Source: Actinomadura luzonensis (GTDB lineage Bacteria; Actinomycetota; Actinomycetes; Streptosporangiales; Streptosporangiaceae). From it: 64,000 bases of DNA. The DNA lies in assembly GCF_022664455.2 (NCBI RefSeq), contig NZ_JAKRKC020000002.1:62001-126000 (forward strand), written 5' to 3'. Shown here piece after piece: positions 33,895-42,316 of the stretch. Each line of letters opens with the position of its first letter. Position 1 is the first letter of the stretch. Made by a program: the position numbers and the translations under genes. The notes under the pieces are model-generated. The model was not told where the DNA came from. It made no database searches and was given only the letters and a program-made list of their open reading frames with translations.

Positions 33895-34880
33895 CAACGC
33901 CCCCAGCGCAGCCCCGGCGTCTCGACCGGCGCGTCCCACAGGCGGGTCAGCGCGTCGTCGAGCCGGCACACCGAGACGGAGAAGCCCTGCATGTCGAGGC
34001 TCGTCACGTAGTTCCCGACCAGCGAGCGCGCCACCCGCGCGCCCTTCCCCTCGATGAACGAGGCGACCTCGGCGAACACCACGTACAGCTCCATCAGCGG
34101 CGTCCCGCCCATGCCGTTGACCAGGACGAGCAGGTCGCCGCTCAGCGGCAGGTCCCCGTGGACGGCCTCCATCGCGATGCCGGCCAGCTCGCGCGCGGTG
34201 CCCATCGGCGCGCGGGCGCGTCCCGGCTCGCCGTGGATGCCGATGCCCAGCTCCACCTGGTCGTCCGGCAGGTCGAAGGTGGGCTTGCCGGCGTGCGGGG
34301 TCGTACAGGAGGTCAGCGCGATCCCGAACGAACGGCTGCGCTCGTCCACCTCCCGGGCCACCGCCGCCACCTCGGCCAGCGGCGCGCCCTCCTCGGCCAG
34401 CGCGCCCGCGATCTTCTCCACGAACAGGGTCGCGCCCGTGCCGCGCCGCCCGGCCGTGTAGAGGGAGTCCTGGACGGCGACGTCGTCGTCCACCAGCACG
34501 CTCGCCACCTCGACGCCCTCGACCAGCTCGGCGGCCATCTCGAAGTTGAGCACGTCGCCGGTGTAGTTCTTCACGATGTGCAGCACGCCCGCGCCGCCGT
34601 CCACGGCCTTCGTCGCGTCGATGATCTGGTCGGGCACCGGCGAGGTGAAGACCTCACCCGGGCAGGCCGCGTCCAGCATGCCGTGGCCGACGAACCCCGC
34701 GTGCAGCGGCTCGTGCCCGGAGCCGCCGCCCGACACCAGCCCGACCTTGCCGGGCCGCGGCCCCTCCGCGCGGTAGACCACCTGGTCGCGGACCCGCAGC
34801 GACGGGTGAGCCGCGGCCATGCCGTTCAGCGCGTCCTCAACGACGGATCCTGCCGTGTTGATGAGCTTCTTCATGGTCAC
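33894..34880 (-). CDS. dhaK: Dihydroxyacetone kinase subunit DhaK
   Basis: Binds dihydroxyacetone covalently through a His in the GIGIHGEPG motif; the 328-residue protein also has [15 protein letters not shown] and [14 protein letters not shown]. Together with DhaL and DhaM it makes dihydroxyacetone phosphate. A GTG at 34880 has an AAAGGG site at good distance; the ATG two codons later (34874) is the alternative. First gene of the dha operon, divergent from the P450 gene. Confidence 0.93.
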   Translation of the reverse strand: MTMKKLINTAGSVVEDALNGMAAAHPSLRVRDQVVYRAEGPRPGKVGLVSGGGSGHEPLHAGFVGHGMLDAACPGEVFTSPVPDQIIDATKAVDGGAGVLHIVKNYTGDVLNFEMAAELVEGVEVASVLVDDDVAVQDSLYTAGRRGTGATLFVEKIAGALAEEGAPLAEVAAVAREVDERSRSFGIALTSCTTPHAGKPTFDLPDDQVELGIGIHGEPGRARAPMGTARELAGIAMEAVHGDLPLSGDLLVLVNGMGGTPLMELYVVFAEVASFIEGKGARVARSLVGNYVTSLDMQGFSVSVCRLDDALTRLWDAPVETPGLRWGR

Positions 34881-34928
34881 AAAATCTGCCCTTTCTCAGC
34901 AGGGCGCAAGCGTCGTAGCGTGGAACGG

Positions 34929-36095
34929 GTGGATGTCGTCTACAGCCCGTACGATCCGTCGACCAACGACGATCCGTACCCCGTCTACACCCGGTTACGC
35001 CGCGAAGCGCCGCTCTACCACAACTCTGAGCTCGGCTTCTACGCCCTGTCCCGGCACGCCGACGTCGCCGCCGCCCTGGTCGACAGCGCCCGCTACTCCA
35101 GCGACCACGGCCCCATGATCGACGCCGGCGCCTGGACGCCGCAGGCCCGCGCCTACCTGTCGTTCGTGGCGATGGACCCGCCCGACCACACCCGCATGCG
35201 GGGGGTCGTGTCCAGGGCGTTCACGCCGCGCCGCGTCGCCGCCCTCGAACCCATGATCCGTGACATCGCCCGCGCCTACATCGAGGACGGCCTGGCCAAG
35301 GGGACGTTCGACTTCGCCGCCGACCTCGCCGCCAAGCTGCCGCTCGACGTGATCAGCGAGCTGATGGGCGTGCCGTCGTCGCGGCGGGTCAAGGTGCGGC
35401 GCACCGAGAGCGTCCTGCTCAAGCACGACCTCGCCGCGACCCTCACCGAGGCCGGGCTGCGGGGCCTGCTGATGCTCGGCGACCACTACGCCTCCATCGT
35501 CGCGCAACGCCGCGCCGAGCCGCGCGACGACCTCGTCTCCGCGCTCGCCGCCGACGGCGACCTGACCGACGAGGAGATCGTGGCGTTCCTGTTCCTGCTG
35601 ATCGGCGCGGGCTCGGAGACCACGACCCACCTGCTGTGCGCCGCCTGGTACTGGGCCTGGCGCAACCCCGAGCAGCGCGCGACCGCCTTCGACGGCGGCG
35701 TGCCGCAGTGGGTGGAGGAGTCGCTGCGCTACGACACTCCCGCGCACGGCACCGCCCGCCGGCTGACCGAGCCCACCGAGCTGTACGGGACGCTCGTGCC
35801 GGCGAACGCCAAGATGTGGCTCCTCGTCGGCTCCGCGAACCGGGACGAAGAGGTCTTCCCGGACCCTGACGTCTACGACCTCGGCCGCGACACCTCCCGC
35901 GGCATCAGCTTCGGCGTCGGCCGCCACTTCTGCCTCGGCGCCGCCCTGGCCCGGCTGGAGGGCCGCGTGACGCTGGAGGAGCTCACCAAGGCCGTCGCGC
36001 CCGGCTACCACGTCCACGAGGAGGGCATCCGCCGCACCACCCACGGCAACGTCCGGGGCATGGTCAGCCTCCCGACCACCGTCAGACCAGCCTGA
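34929..36095 (+). CDS. Cytochrome P450
   Basis: Soluble bacterial P450 of 388 residues. It has the I-helix oxygen-binding motif GAGSETTTH, the ExxR pair in EESLR, and the heme loop FGVGRHFCLGAALA with Cys as axial ligand. A -10-like TAGCGT (34916-34921) lies 7 bp before GTG 34929, suggesting a leaderless message; GTG 34920 is an alternative. No ferredoxin gene is adjacent, and the substrate is unknown. Confidence 0.92.
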   Translation: MDVVYSPYDPSTNDDPYPVYTRLRREAPLYHNSELGFYALSRHADVAAALVDSARYSSDHGPMIDAGAWTPQARAYLSFVAMDPPDHTRMRGVVSRAFTPRRVAALEPMIRDIARAYIEDGLAKGTFDFAADLAAKLPLDVISELMGVPSSRRVKVRRTESVLLKHDLAATLTEAGLRGLLMLGDHYASIVAQRRAEPRDDLVSALAADGDLTDEEIVAFLFLLIGAGSETTTHLLCAAWYWAWRNPEQRATAFDGGVPQWVEESLRYDTPAHGTARRLTEPTELYGTLVPANAKMWLLVGSANRDEEVFPDPDVYDLGRDTSRGISFGVGRHFCLGAALARLEGRVTLEELTKAVAPGYHVHEEGIRRTTHGNVRGMVSLPTTVRPA

Positions 36096-36116
36096 ATCGA
36101 CTGCTACCTTCTGCAC

Positions 36117-36881
36117 ATGGCTGAGATCGTGTACCCGCCGGTGATCGCCGCCGCGCGGACCTTCTTTCGCGCGCTCGACATCCGCTTCCACCTGGAGGGC
36201 ACCGAGAACGTGCCGCGGAGCGGCGGAGCGGTGCTGGTGAGCAACCACATCAGCTACCTCGACTTCATCTTCGCCGGATGGGCCGCCCACCCGTCGCGGC
36301 GGCTGGTGCGCTTCATGGCCAAGCAGGCCGTCTTCGAGCACCCCGTCTCGGGGCCGCTCATGCGTGGCATGCACCACATCCCGGTCGATCGGGAGGCGGG
36401 GGCGGGCTCGTACGCGACCGCGCTGCGCATGCTCAAGGCCGGCGAGGTGGTGGGCGTCTTCGCTGAGGCGACGATCAGCCGCTCGTTCACCGTCAAGGAG
36501 ATCAAGAACGGCGCCATCCGGATGGCCCAGGCCACGAACGTGCCGGTCATCCCGGTGGCGCTGTGGGGCAGCCAGCGCTTCTGGACCAAGGGCCGGCCCC
36601 GCAAGCTGCTCCAGCGGCACATCCCGCTGACCGTGCTGGTGGGGGAGCCCATGCACCCCAAGCGCGGCGAGGACGTCAACAAGCACACGACGGTGCTGCA
36701 CGAGCGCATCTCGGAGCTGGTGGACCGGGCGCAGCGGACGTACCCGGAGATCCCGCCGGGGGTGTGGTGGCAGCCCGCCCACCTCGGCGGCACCGCTCCG
36801 ACCCCGGAGGAGGCCGCCGCCCTGGACGCCGCCGAGGCCGCCGCCCGCTCCACGAAGGACCGCCCCGACTCCCCGTCCTGA
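36117..36881 (+). CDS. 1-acyl-glycerol-3-phosphate acyltransferase (PlsC type)
   Basis: Membrane-associated acyltransferase of 254 residues. Block I is NHISYLD (HX4D) and block II-like FAEATISRSF replaces the usual FPEGTRS. VIPVALWGSQR follows as block IV. It probably acylates lysophosphatidate in phospholipid synthesis. The altered block II is common among actinobacterial paralogues but leaves the exact acceptor open. It begins 21 bp after the P450 stop. Confidence 0.87.
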   Translation: MAEIVYPPVIAAARTFFRALDIRFHLEGTENVPRSGGAVLVSNHISYLDFIFAGWAAHPSRRLVRFMAKQAVFEHPVSGPLMRGMHHIPVDREAGAGSYATALRMLKAGEVVGVFAEATISRSFTVKEIKNGAIRMAQATNVPVIPVALWGSQRFWTKGRPRKLLQRHIPLTVLVGEPMHPKRGEDVNKHTTVLHERISELVDRAQRTYPEIPPGVWWQPAHLGGTAPTPEEAAALDAAEAAARSTKDRPDSPS

Positions 36882-37101
36882 CCCGCCTGCCCCACCGCCG
36901 CCCGAGCCGTCCGGCCACAGCCACAGGTACGACGACGCCTGGACGGACGCGCTCGCACCCCCTGGCGACGCCCGGCCCCCCGGCAGCCCGCGTGGGTACG
37001 CCGGTGGGTGGCTCTCGCTGTGCCCGCCGACGCTGTGCCCGCCGAGCCCCCGCCATCGTCAGCGTGGGCCCTCGCGCAGGGCTACGAGTCGCGCGAGGGC
37101 G

Positions 37102-37908
37102 TCAGATGGCCGCCTGGTAGGCGCTGGCCCGCATGCCCGCCAGCAACCCCGCCGTCTGCTCGGGCGTGTACCGGCGCACCGGGTCGTGGTGCAGCAGCCC
37201 TTCGAGCAGGGGACGCATCACGCCCGCCCGGCGCGGCGGCGGGTAGGGCCCGCTGCGCGCCATGCCGAGGACCGTCGCCGCGTCCTGGCCCGGGTAGGGA
37301 GGCTGCCCCTCGACCGCGCTGTAGAGCGTGGCGCCGAAGGACCACATGTCGGCCTCCTTGCTGGCCGGCCCGCCGTGCAGGCGCTCGGGCGCCATGAAGG
37401 CGGGCGTGCCGCGCAGCCGCCGCGACGTCGTCATGCGGATGTCGCCCTCGGCCGTGGCGATGCCGAAGTCGGTCAGCACCACCCGGTCGCCGGTCAGCAT
37501 GACGTTGGCGGGTTTGACGTCGCGATGCAGCACCCCGGCCTGGTGGGCCGTGCGCAGCGCGGCGAGCAGGTGCTGCCCGATGGCCGCGACCGACTGCGCC
37601 GGGAGTGTGCCGACCTGCGACAGCAGCTGGTGCAAGGAGAGCCCGTCGAGGTACTCCATCACGATCCAGAGCTTGCCGCCCTCCTCGATGAGGTCGTGAA
37701 CCGTGACGATGTTGGGATGCGTCAGCCCAGCAGCCATCCTGGCCTCACGCAGCACCCGGCGGCGTACCATCTCGACCTCACCGGCCAAGGTCAGCTCCTT
37801 GAGCGCCACCGTACGGTGGAGGAGCTGATCGAACGCACGCCAGACGACTCCCATACCCCCACGACCGGCCTCCTCGTGCAGGAGGTACCGTCCGCCGATC
37901 TTCCGCAT
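37102..37908 (-). CDS. Soluble serine/threonine protein kinase
   Basis: Eukaryotic-type kinase of 268 residues. It has the Gly loop GRGGMGVVWRA, Lys in VALKEL, catalytic HRDVKPANVML, DFGIA and the APE-like MAPERL. It consists of the catalytic domain only, without the transmembrane and PASTA or other sensor regions of PknA/B types. It is transcribed alone; the substrate is unknown. Confidence 0.93.
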   Translation of the reverse strand: MRKIGGRYLLHEEAGRGGMGVVWRAFDQLLHRTVALKELTLAGEVEMVRRRVLREARMAAGLTHPNIVTVHDLIEEGGKLWIVMEYLDGLSLHQLLSQVGTLPAQSVAAIGQHLLAALRTAHQAGVLHRDVKPANVMLTGDRVVLTDFGIATAEGDIRMTTSRRLRGTPAFMAPERLHGGPASKEADMWSFGATLYSAVEGQPPYPGQDAATVLGMARSGPYPPPRRAGVMRPLLEGLLHHDPVRRYTPEQTAGLLAGMRASAYQAAI

Positions 37909-37964
37909 ACCATCCCCTCAGACTCGGGGATAATCATGTCACTTCAGCACAGCCCATAGGGTGC

Positions 37965-39221
37965 CTAAAGTGATCTGGATATGTCAGAAAGTGCGGCTTG
38001 GCTGGTCAAGGGCCGAGAAATTCGATCCGACAAGGCGCGCCGCACCAGTCCGACACCGGCCAAACATACTCCGGTAGCGCCCAGCAGCACGGCGGGAAGC
38101 CCGGCGAACTCGGCCGCGACGCCGCCCAGCGCCGCGCCCAGGGGCATGCCGCCCATTCCGACGAGGCGGTATGCCGAATTGACCCGGCCCAGCAGCTCCG
38201 GCGGGATGAGCCGCTGCCGGGCCGAGATCACCAGCACGTTGGCGGCCGCCCCGACGAGGCCCCAGAGCACGGCGGTGGGGTAGAGCGCCCACGGCGACGG
38301 CACGGCGATCGGCACCACGAGCAGCAGGCTGCTGACCAGCCAGCAGCCGGTCAGCGCGCGGAACTCCCCGAAGATCCCGGCGGCCCGCTCGGCCAGCAGC
38401 GACCCGAGCACCGCCCCGCCGGCGAAGGCCGTCATCATCAGGCCGTACCCCTCCGGCCGCAGGCCGATCGCCGACCCGTCGCCCACGGCCCACAGGACGA
38501 AGACGGCGAAGTAGGCGGAGTTGGCGAGGTTGAGCAGGCCCGCCGTGATCGCCAGGCTGCGCAGCACCCGGTGCCGGGCCAGGTAGCGCAGCGCCTCGCC
38601 GATCTCGCGCCGCAGCGGCCCGCGCGGCTGCCCGTCGCCCACCGGCCGGTAGGTGCCCCGCATGCCGCCCAGCAGCAGCGCCGCGGCGGCGTACAGCAGG
38701 GCGGGAACCCCGAAGACGGCCGCGGGCAGCAGGCCGACCAGGAGCCCGGCGACGGGCGCGCCGGCGAACTCGTTGCCGATCATCTGGGCGCTGGAGACCC
38801 TGCCGTTGGCCCGGGTGAGCCGGTCGGCGGGCACGGTCATGGGCAGGACGGACTGCGCCGAGGTGTCGGCGAAGACCTCGGCCACCCCGGCGGCCAGCAC
38901 GGCGGCGAGCAGCACCCACAGGTCGAGCAACCCGTACGCGCCCGCCAGGGCCGCCGCGGCCAGCAGCGCCGCCCGGGCGCCGCCGGCCCAGGCCATGACG
39001 CGGCGGCGGTCGGCCCGGTCGGCGACCGCGCCGGCCGGCAGCGCCAGCAGCAGCCAGGGCAGCGTGGCCGCCGCGCCCACCAGGGAGACCAGGGTGGGGG
39101 AGCGGGTCATCGACACCGCCAGCAGGGGGGCGCCGATCTTGAGCACGCCGTCGGCGAGGTTGGACAGCGCGGTGGAGGTCAACAGGTAGGCGAAGGATCT
39201 CCCGAGGCCGTGGCCCGGCAT
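37965..39221 (-). CDS. MFS transporter, EntS/MFS_3 type
   Basis: Exporter of 418 residues with about 12 membrane segments and the motif-A loop AVADRADRRRVM. EVFADTSAQSVLP and the closing PLGAALGGVAAEF are typical of the macrolide/enterobactin exporter branch. ATG at 39219-39221 follows GGAG. It is divergent from an ArsR-type regulator gene, the usual layout of a drug- or metabolite-induced efflux pump. Confidence 0.88.
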   Translation of the reverse strand: MPGHGLGRSFAYLLTSTALSNLADGVLKIGAPLLAVSMTRSPTLVSLVGAAATLPWLLLALPAGAVADRADRRRVMAWAGGARAALLAAAALAGAYGLLDLWVLLAAVLAAGVAEVFADTSAQSVLPMTVPADRLTRANGRVSSAQMIGNEFAGAPVAGLLVGLLPAAVFGVPALLYAAAALLLGGMRGTYRPVGDGQPRGPLRREIGEALRYLARHRVLRSLAITAGLLNLANSAYFAVFVLWAVGDGSAIGLRPEGYGLMMTAFAGGAVLGSLLAERAAGIFGEFRALTGCWLVSSLLLVVPIAVPSPWALYPTAVLWGLVGAAANVLVISARQRLIPPELLGRVNSAYRLVGMGGMPLGAALGGVAAEFAGLPAVLLGATGVCLAGVGLVRRALSDRISRPLTSQAALSDISRSL

Positions 39222-39260
39222 GGCTAACTCCAAGTAGTGTGAAGGCGTACAAGGAAAAGT

Positions 39261-39296
39261 GTGCACGTATTTCTTTGCAAAGATAGGCTTGCACGT
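39261..39296. promoter_or_regulatory. Operator/promoter region between MFS and ArsR-type genes
   Basis: A perfect palindrome CTTTGCAAAG (39273-39282) is flanked by direct repeats TGCACGT (39262-39268 and 39290-39296). TAGGCT (39284-39289) could be a -10 box for a leaderless GTG at 39295. Confidence 0.5.
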
Positions 39297-39906
39297 GACG
39301 AAGAGCAAGAGCTTCTCCGCCCGTACGCTTGACGCGAACGCCCTGAAGTCCTTCGCGCACCCGCTGCGGCTGCGCATCTACGAGCTGCTCGACCAGCGCG
39401 GCCCGTCCACCGCCACCGGCCTGGCCGCGATCCTCGGGCAGAACACCGGCGCGACCAGCTACCACCTGCGCGAGCTGGCGCGGCACGGCATGATCGAGAT
39501 CGCGGAGGGGATGGGGCGGGGCAAGGAGAAGTACTGGCGGATCGTGCCGGGCGGCTTCACCTACGGCGACACGCCGCCGGACGCCGAGGCGGCCAGCGCC
39601 CTGGAGTTCCTGCTGGACGACCTCGTGCGCCAGCGCGGGGCGGAGCTGGCCAAGTGGCGCGAGGCCGCGACGCGGGCGCCTGCCGAGTGGGTGGCCGCGA
39701 GCGGCTTCGGGCGGCGCTCGCTGCGGCTCACCACGCAGGAGACGGCCGAGCTGCGGGACGAGGTGCTGGAGGTGCTGGAGAGGTACCGCTCGATCTCCGA
39801 CCGCAGGGACGGCGAGGCGGCGGCCGGGCACGAGCTGCCCATGGGGCACGTGGTGATCCACTTCGACGTCCTCCCGCTGGGCGCCGTCCCCGACGAGCCG
39901 TCCTGA
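39295..39906 (+). CDS. ArsR-type winged-helix regulator
   Basis: Regulator of 203 residues. The N-terminal winged helix (LKSFAHPLRLRIYELL, then TGATSYHLRELARHGMIE) is of the ArsR/HTH_20 type, followed by a C-terminal helical region of unknown ligand specificity. The GTG at 39295 sits at the expected distance from a -10 box; GTG at 39259 would place the palindromic site inside the gene. It probably represses the divergent MFS exporter and itself. Confidence 0.83.
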   Translation: MTKSKSFSARTLDANALKSFAHPLRLRIYELLDQRGPSTATGLAAILGQNTGATSYHLRELARHGMIEIAEGMGRGKEKYWRIVPGGFTYGDTPPDAEAASALEFLLDDLVRQRGAELAKWREAATRAPAEWVAASGFGRRSLRLTTQETAELRDEVLEVLERYRSISDRRDGEAAAGHELPMGHVVIHFDVLPLGAVPDEPS

Positions 39907-40544
39907 CGCCGGCGAGGCCCAGGGGCGGCGGGCGAGGGGCGCGAAAGAGGCGCACCGGGAGGCCCGTGAGGCCGCATCCTAGGGATTTCCCTAGGTCCCG
40001 CCCTGAAGTCAGGGGCCGGGCCGAGCCCATAGTCTCCAACGTCACACCGGCCCTTTTCCGGCACGCACCGCACCGGCGAGGGAGCGCTCATGACACGCGG
40101 CGGCAGTGACACGGCGACCGGTCCGTGAACGCGTGGGCGCCGGACACTTCCGGCGTGGTGGAACGCTCCATCCGGTTCGGACGGGGAAGCCCCCGCGCCC
40201 GGGGACGGGAAGAGCCGGGCGCGGTGTCGCCGGCTGAGCGGGCATTGCCCGGCGGCGCCGCGCCCTCCCGCCCAGAGCCGCGCCCTCCCAGCCTGAGCCC
40301 GCGCCCTGAGAGCCGCGCCCAGCCCGCGCTCTCAGTCAGCCCTCACCCGCCGTCCTCACCCGCCGCCCTCGGCACACCGCCCGCCCAAGCTCCCGGCGGT
40401 TACGCGCACAGGGGACGCGCGCCCCTCAGAGCTTCCGGGCCCGCCGGACACGGGGCCGGAAGGGCAGCGCCCTCGTCTCGGGCTGGAGAGACGGGGGCGC
40501 TCGCCGCACCTCCCAGCCCGGCCCCGGGTAAGGAGCGGTGGCGG
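39907..40544. other. Gene-free stretch with palindromes, a mini-ORF and GC-rich repeats
   Basis: Two adjacent inverted repeats lie at 39978-39995 (CCTAGGGA/TCCCTAGG, 2-bp centre) and 40001-40014 (CCCTGA/TCAGGG). They precede a possible -10 (CATAGT, near 40028) and an ATG at 40090 with GAGGGAG before it, which opens only a 12-codon frame. From 40240 to 40400 there are degenerate repeats of GAGCCGCGCCC. No normal-length gene is convincing. Confidence 0.6.
40466..40501 (-). terminator. Hairpin after the GlxA/PfpI operon
   Basis: AGCGCCCTCGTCTC (40466-40479) and GAGACGGGGGCGCT (40488-40501) pair over 14 positions with one mismatch, about 45 bp past the stop of the minus-strand PfpI gene. Confidence 0.6.
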
Positions 40545-41168
40545 TCAGACGATGAGGTGGAGGGCGCGGTCGGTGAGACCGGGCGGGGCGGTGCGGGGCG
40601 AGCCGGCGTCGAACGGCGGCTGCGGGTCGTACTCGATGGCGAGCTGCACCGTCTGCGCCGTCTCCTCGTCCCTGGCCTGGGCTAGCAGCGTCAGCGCCAT
40701 GTCGATCCCCGCCGACACCCCGGCGGCCGTCACCACCTTGCCCTGGACGACGCTCCGCTCGCTCACCGGCTCGGCCCCGTACTGCCGCAGCAGGTCGAGG
40801 ACGGCCCAGTGGGTGGTGGCGCGCAGGCCGCCGAGCAGCCCGGCCGCGCCCAGCAGCAGGGAGCCGCTGCACACGGACGTGGTCCAGCTCGTGTGCTCGT
40901 GGGCGCGGCGGATCCAGCCGAGCAGGGCCTCGTCGGCGAGGACGTCGAAGGTGCCGATCCCGCCGGGCACGACGACCACGTCGGGTGCGGGCAGGTCGGC
41001 GTAGGAGGCGGTGGCGGTGAGGGCGAGGCTGCCCCGGTCGTCGGTGACCGGGCCCGGCTCGGCGGCCACGAACGTGACCGTGCAGCCGGGCGCGAAGGCC
41101 AGCACCGTGTACGGCCCGACCGCGTCCAGCGCGGTGAAGCGGGGATAGAGGGGGATGGCCACGTGCAT
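40545..41168 (-). CDS. DJ-1/PfpI-family protein
   Basis: Protein of 207 residues with the DJ-1 fold and nucleophilic elbow SVCSGSLLLGAAGLL (catalytic-type Cys), VVVPGGIGTFD and ATTHWA. Such proteins include isonitrile hydratases and GlxA-like amidases. It starts 2 bp after the stop of the GlxA-type regulator and duplicates that protein's sensor domain, so the pair may recognise the same ligand. Confidence 0.85.
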   Translation of the reverse strand: MHVAIPLYPRFTALDAVGPYTVLAFAPGCTVTFVAAEPGPVTDDRGSLALTATASYADLPAPDVVVVPGGIGTFDVLADEALLGWIRRAHEHTSWTTSVCSGSLLLGAAGLLGGLRATTHWAVLDLLRQYGAEPVSERSVVQGKVVTAAGVSAGIDMALTLLAQARDEETAQTVQLAIEYDPQPPFDAGSPRTAPPGLTDRALHLIV

Positions 41169-41170
41169 GC

Positions 41171-42208
41171 TCAACGCTCCTGTTCGGGCAGGGGAAGGGC
41201 GGGGACGGGGGCCGCGGAGGGCAGGGCGGCAGGAAGGGCGGAGGGCAGGGCGGCAGGAAGGGTGGAGAAGCGGCGGCGGTGCTCGCCGGGCGCGACCCGC
41301 CAGTGCCGCCGGAAGACGCGGTAGAGCGTCTCGGCGGTGCCGAGCCCCGACTCCCTGGCCACCGTCTCCAGCGGCTGGTCCGTGGCCTCCAGGAGGCGCC
41401 GGGCGGCGTCGGCGCGGCTGCGCTCGACGTACCGGCCGGGGGAGAGCCCGGTCTGGCGGGTGAAGACGCGCGAGAAGTGCCGCTCGCTCATGCCCGCCCG
41501 CGCCGCGAGCGCGGGCACGCTGAGGTCGGCGCGGGGGTGGGCGTCGATGTACGCCTGCAGCTCGCGCAACGGCTCGCTGCGCGGCGTCAGCGCCCGCATG
41601 GGCAGGCTGAACTGGCTCTGCCCGCCGGGCCGGTGCAGGTACACCACGAGCCCCCGCGCGACCCGCCCGGCCAGCTCGTGCCCGAGGTCCCTGGCCACCA
41701 GCGCCAGCGCCAGGTCCACCCCGGACAGCACCCCGGCCGAGGTCCACACGTCGCCGTCCTCGATGTAGAGCGGGTCGGCGTCCACCTCGACGCAGGGGTA
41801 GCGCTCGCGCAGCTCCTGGGCCGCCAGCCAGTGCGTGGTGGCCCGCCGGTGCTTGAGCAGCCCGGCCTCGGCCAGCAGCAGCGCTCCGTTGCACACGGAC
41901 GCGGTGCGCCGGGCGTCGGCGGCCAGCGCCGCGATGCCGCCGACCAGTCCGGCGTCCGACAGCAGCCCGGGCACCGACAGCCCGCCGGCCACCATGAGGG
42001 TGTCGATCGGCTCCCGCACCTCGTCGAGCGCGCCGGCCGCGACCACGACGCCGTTGCCGGCGGGCACGAGCCCCGCGCGCGGTGCCACCGTCTCGACCCG
42101 GTAGGAGCCGGGCGCCAGCAGCTCCGCCGTCCCGAACACGTCGGCCGGCCCGGCCAGGTCGAGAAGCTGAAACCCCGGGAAGACGACGACCACGATCCGC
42201 CGCTGCAT
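41171..42208 (-). CDS. GlxA-family transcriptional regulator (DJ-1 domain plus AraC HTH)
   Basis: Regulator of 345 residues. The N-terminal DJ-1/PfpI domain has SVCNGALLLAEAGLL; the C-terminal AraC/XylS double HTH has VPALAARAGMSERHFSRVF and SPGRYVERSRADAARRLL. It ends in an Ala/Pro/Leu repeat tail (LPAALPSALPAALPSAAP). A GTG at 42250 behind TAATGT (42260-42265, minus strand) is an alternative, near-leaderless start. The ligand is unknown; family members control glycine betaine or carnitine catabolism. Confidence 0.87.
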   Translation of the reverse strand: MQRRIVVVVFPGFQLLDLAGPADVFGTAELLAPGSYRVETVAPRAGLVPAGNGVVVAAGALDEVREPIDTLMVAGGLSVPGLLSDAGLVGGIAALAADARRTASVCNGALLLAEAGLLKHRRATTHWLAAQELRERYPCVEVDADPLYIEDGDVWTSAGVLSGVDLALALVARDLGHELAGRVARGLVVYLHRPGGQSQFSLPMRALTPRSEPLRELQAYIDAHPRADLSVPALAARAGMSERHFSRVFTRQTGLSPGRYVERSRADAARRLLEATDQPLETVARESGLGTAETLYRVFRRHWRVAPGEHRRRFSTLPAALPSALPAALPSAAPVPALPLPEQER

Positions 42209-42316
42209 GCCTTCATGCTGGTGGCGCCCCCGGTGAGGCGTCAACGACACGACCCTTGCACATTACGCCAAAGCCCCCGGACGGGCCGGGGGCCGGCGAA
42301 CGGCGGGCGGTGGCGG

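Noticed and set aside
40125-40685. Open frame of 186 codons
   Set aside because: Composed of Pro/Arg/Ser repeats from GC-rich DNA, without ribosome binding site or domain, and it runs into the antisense strand of the PfpI gene.
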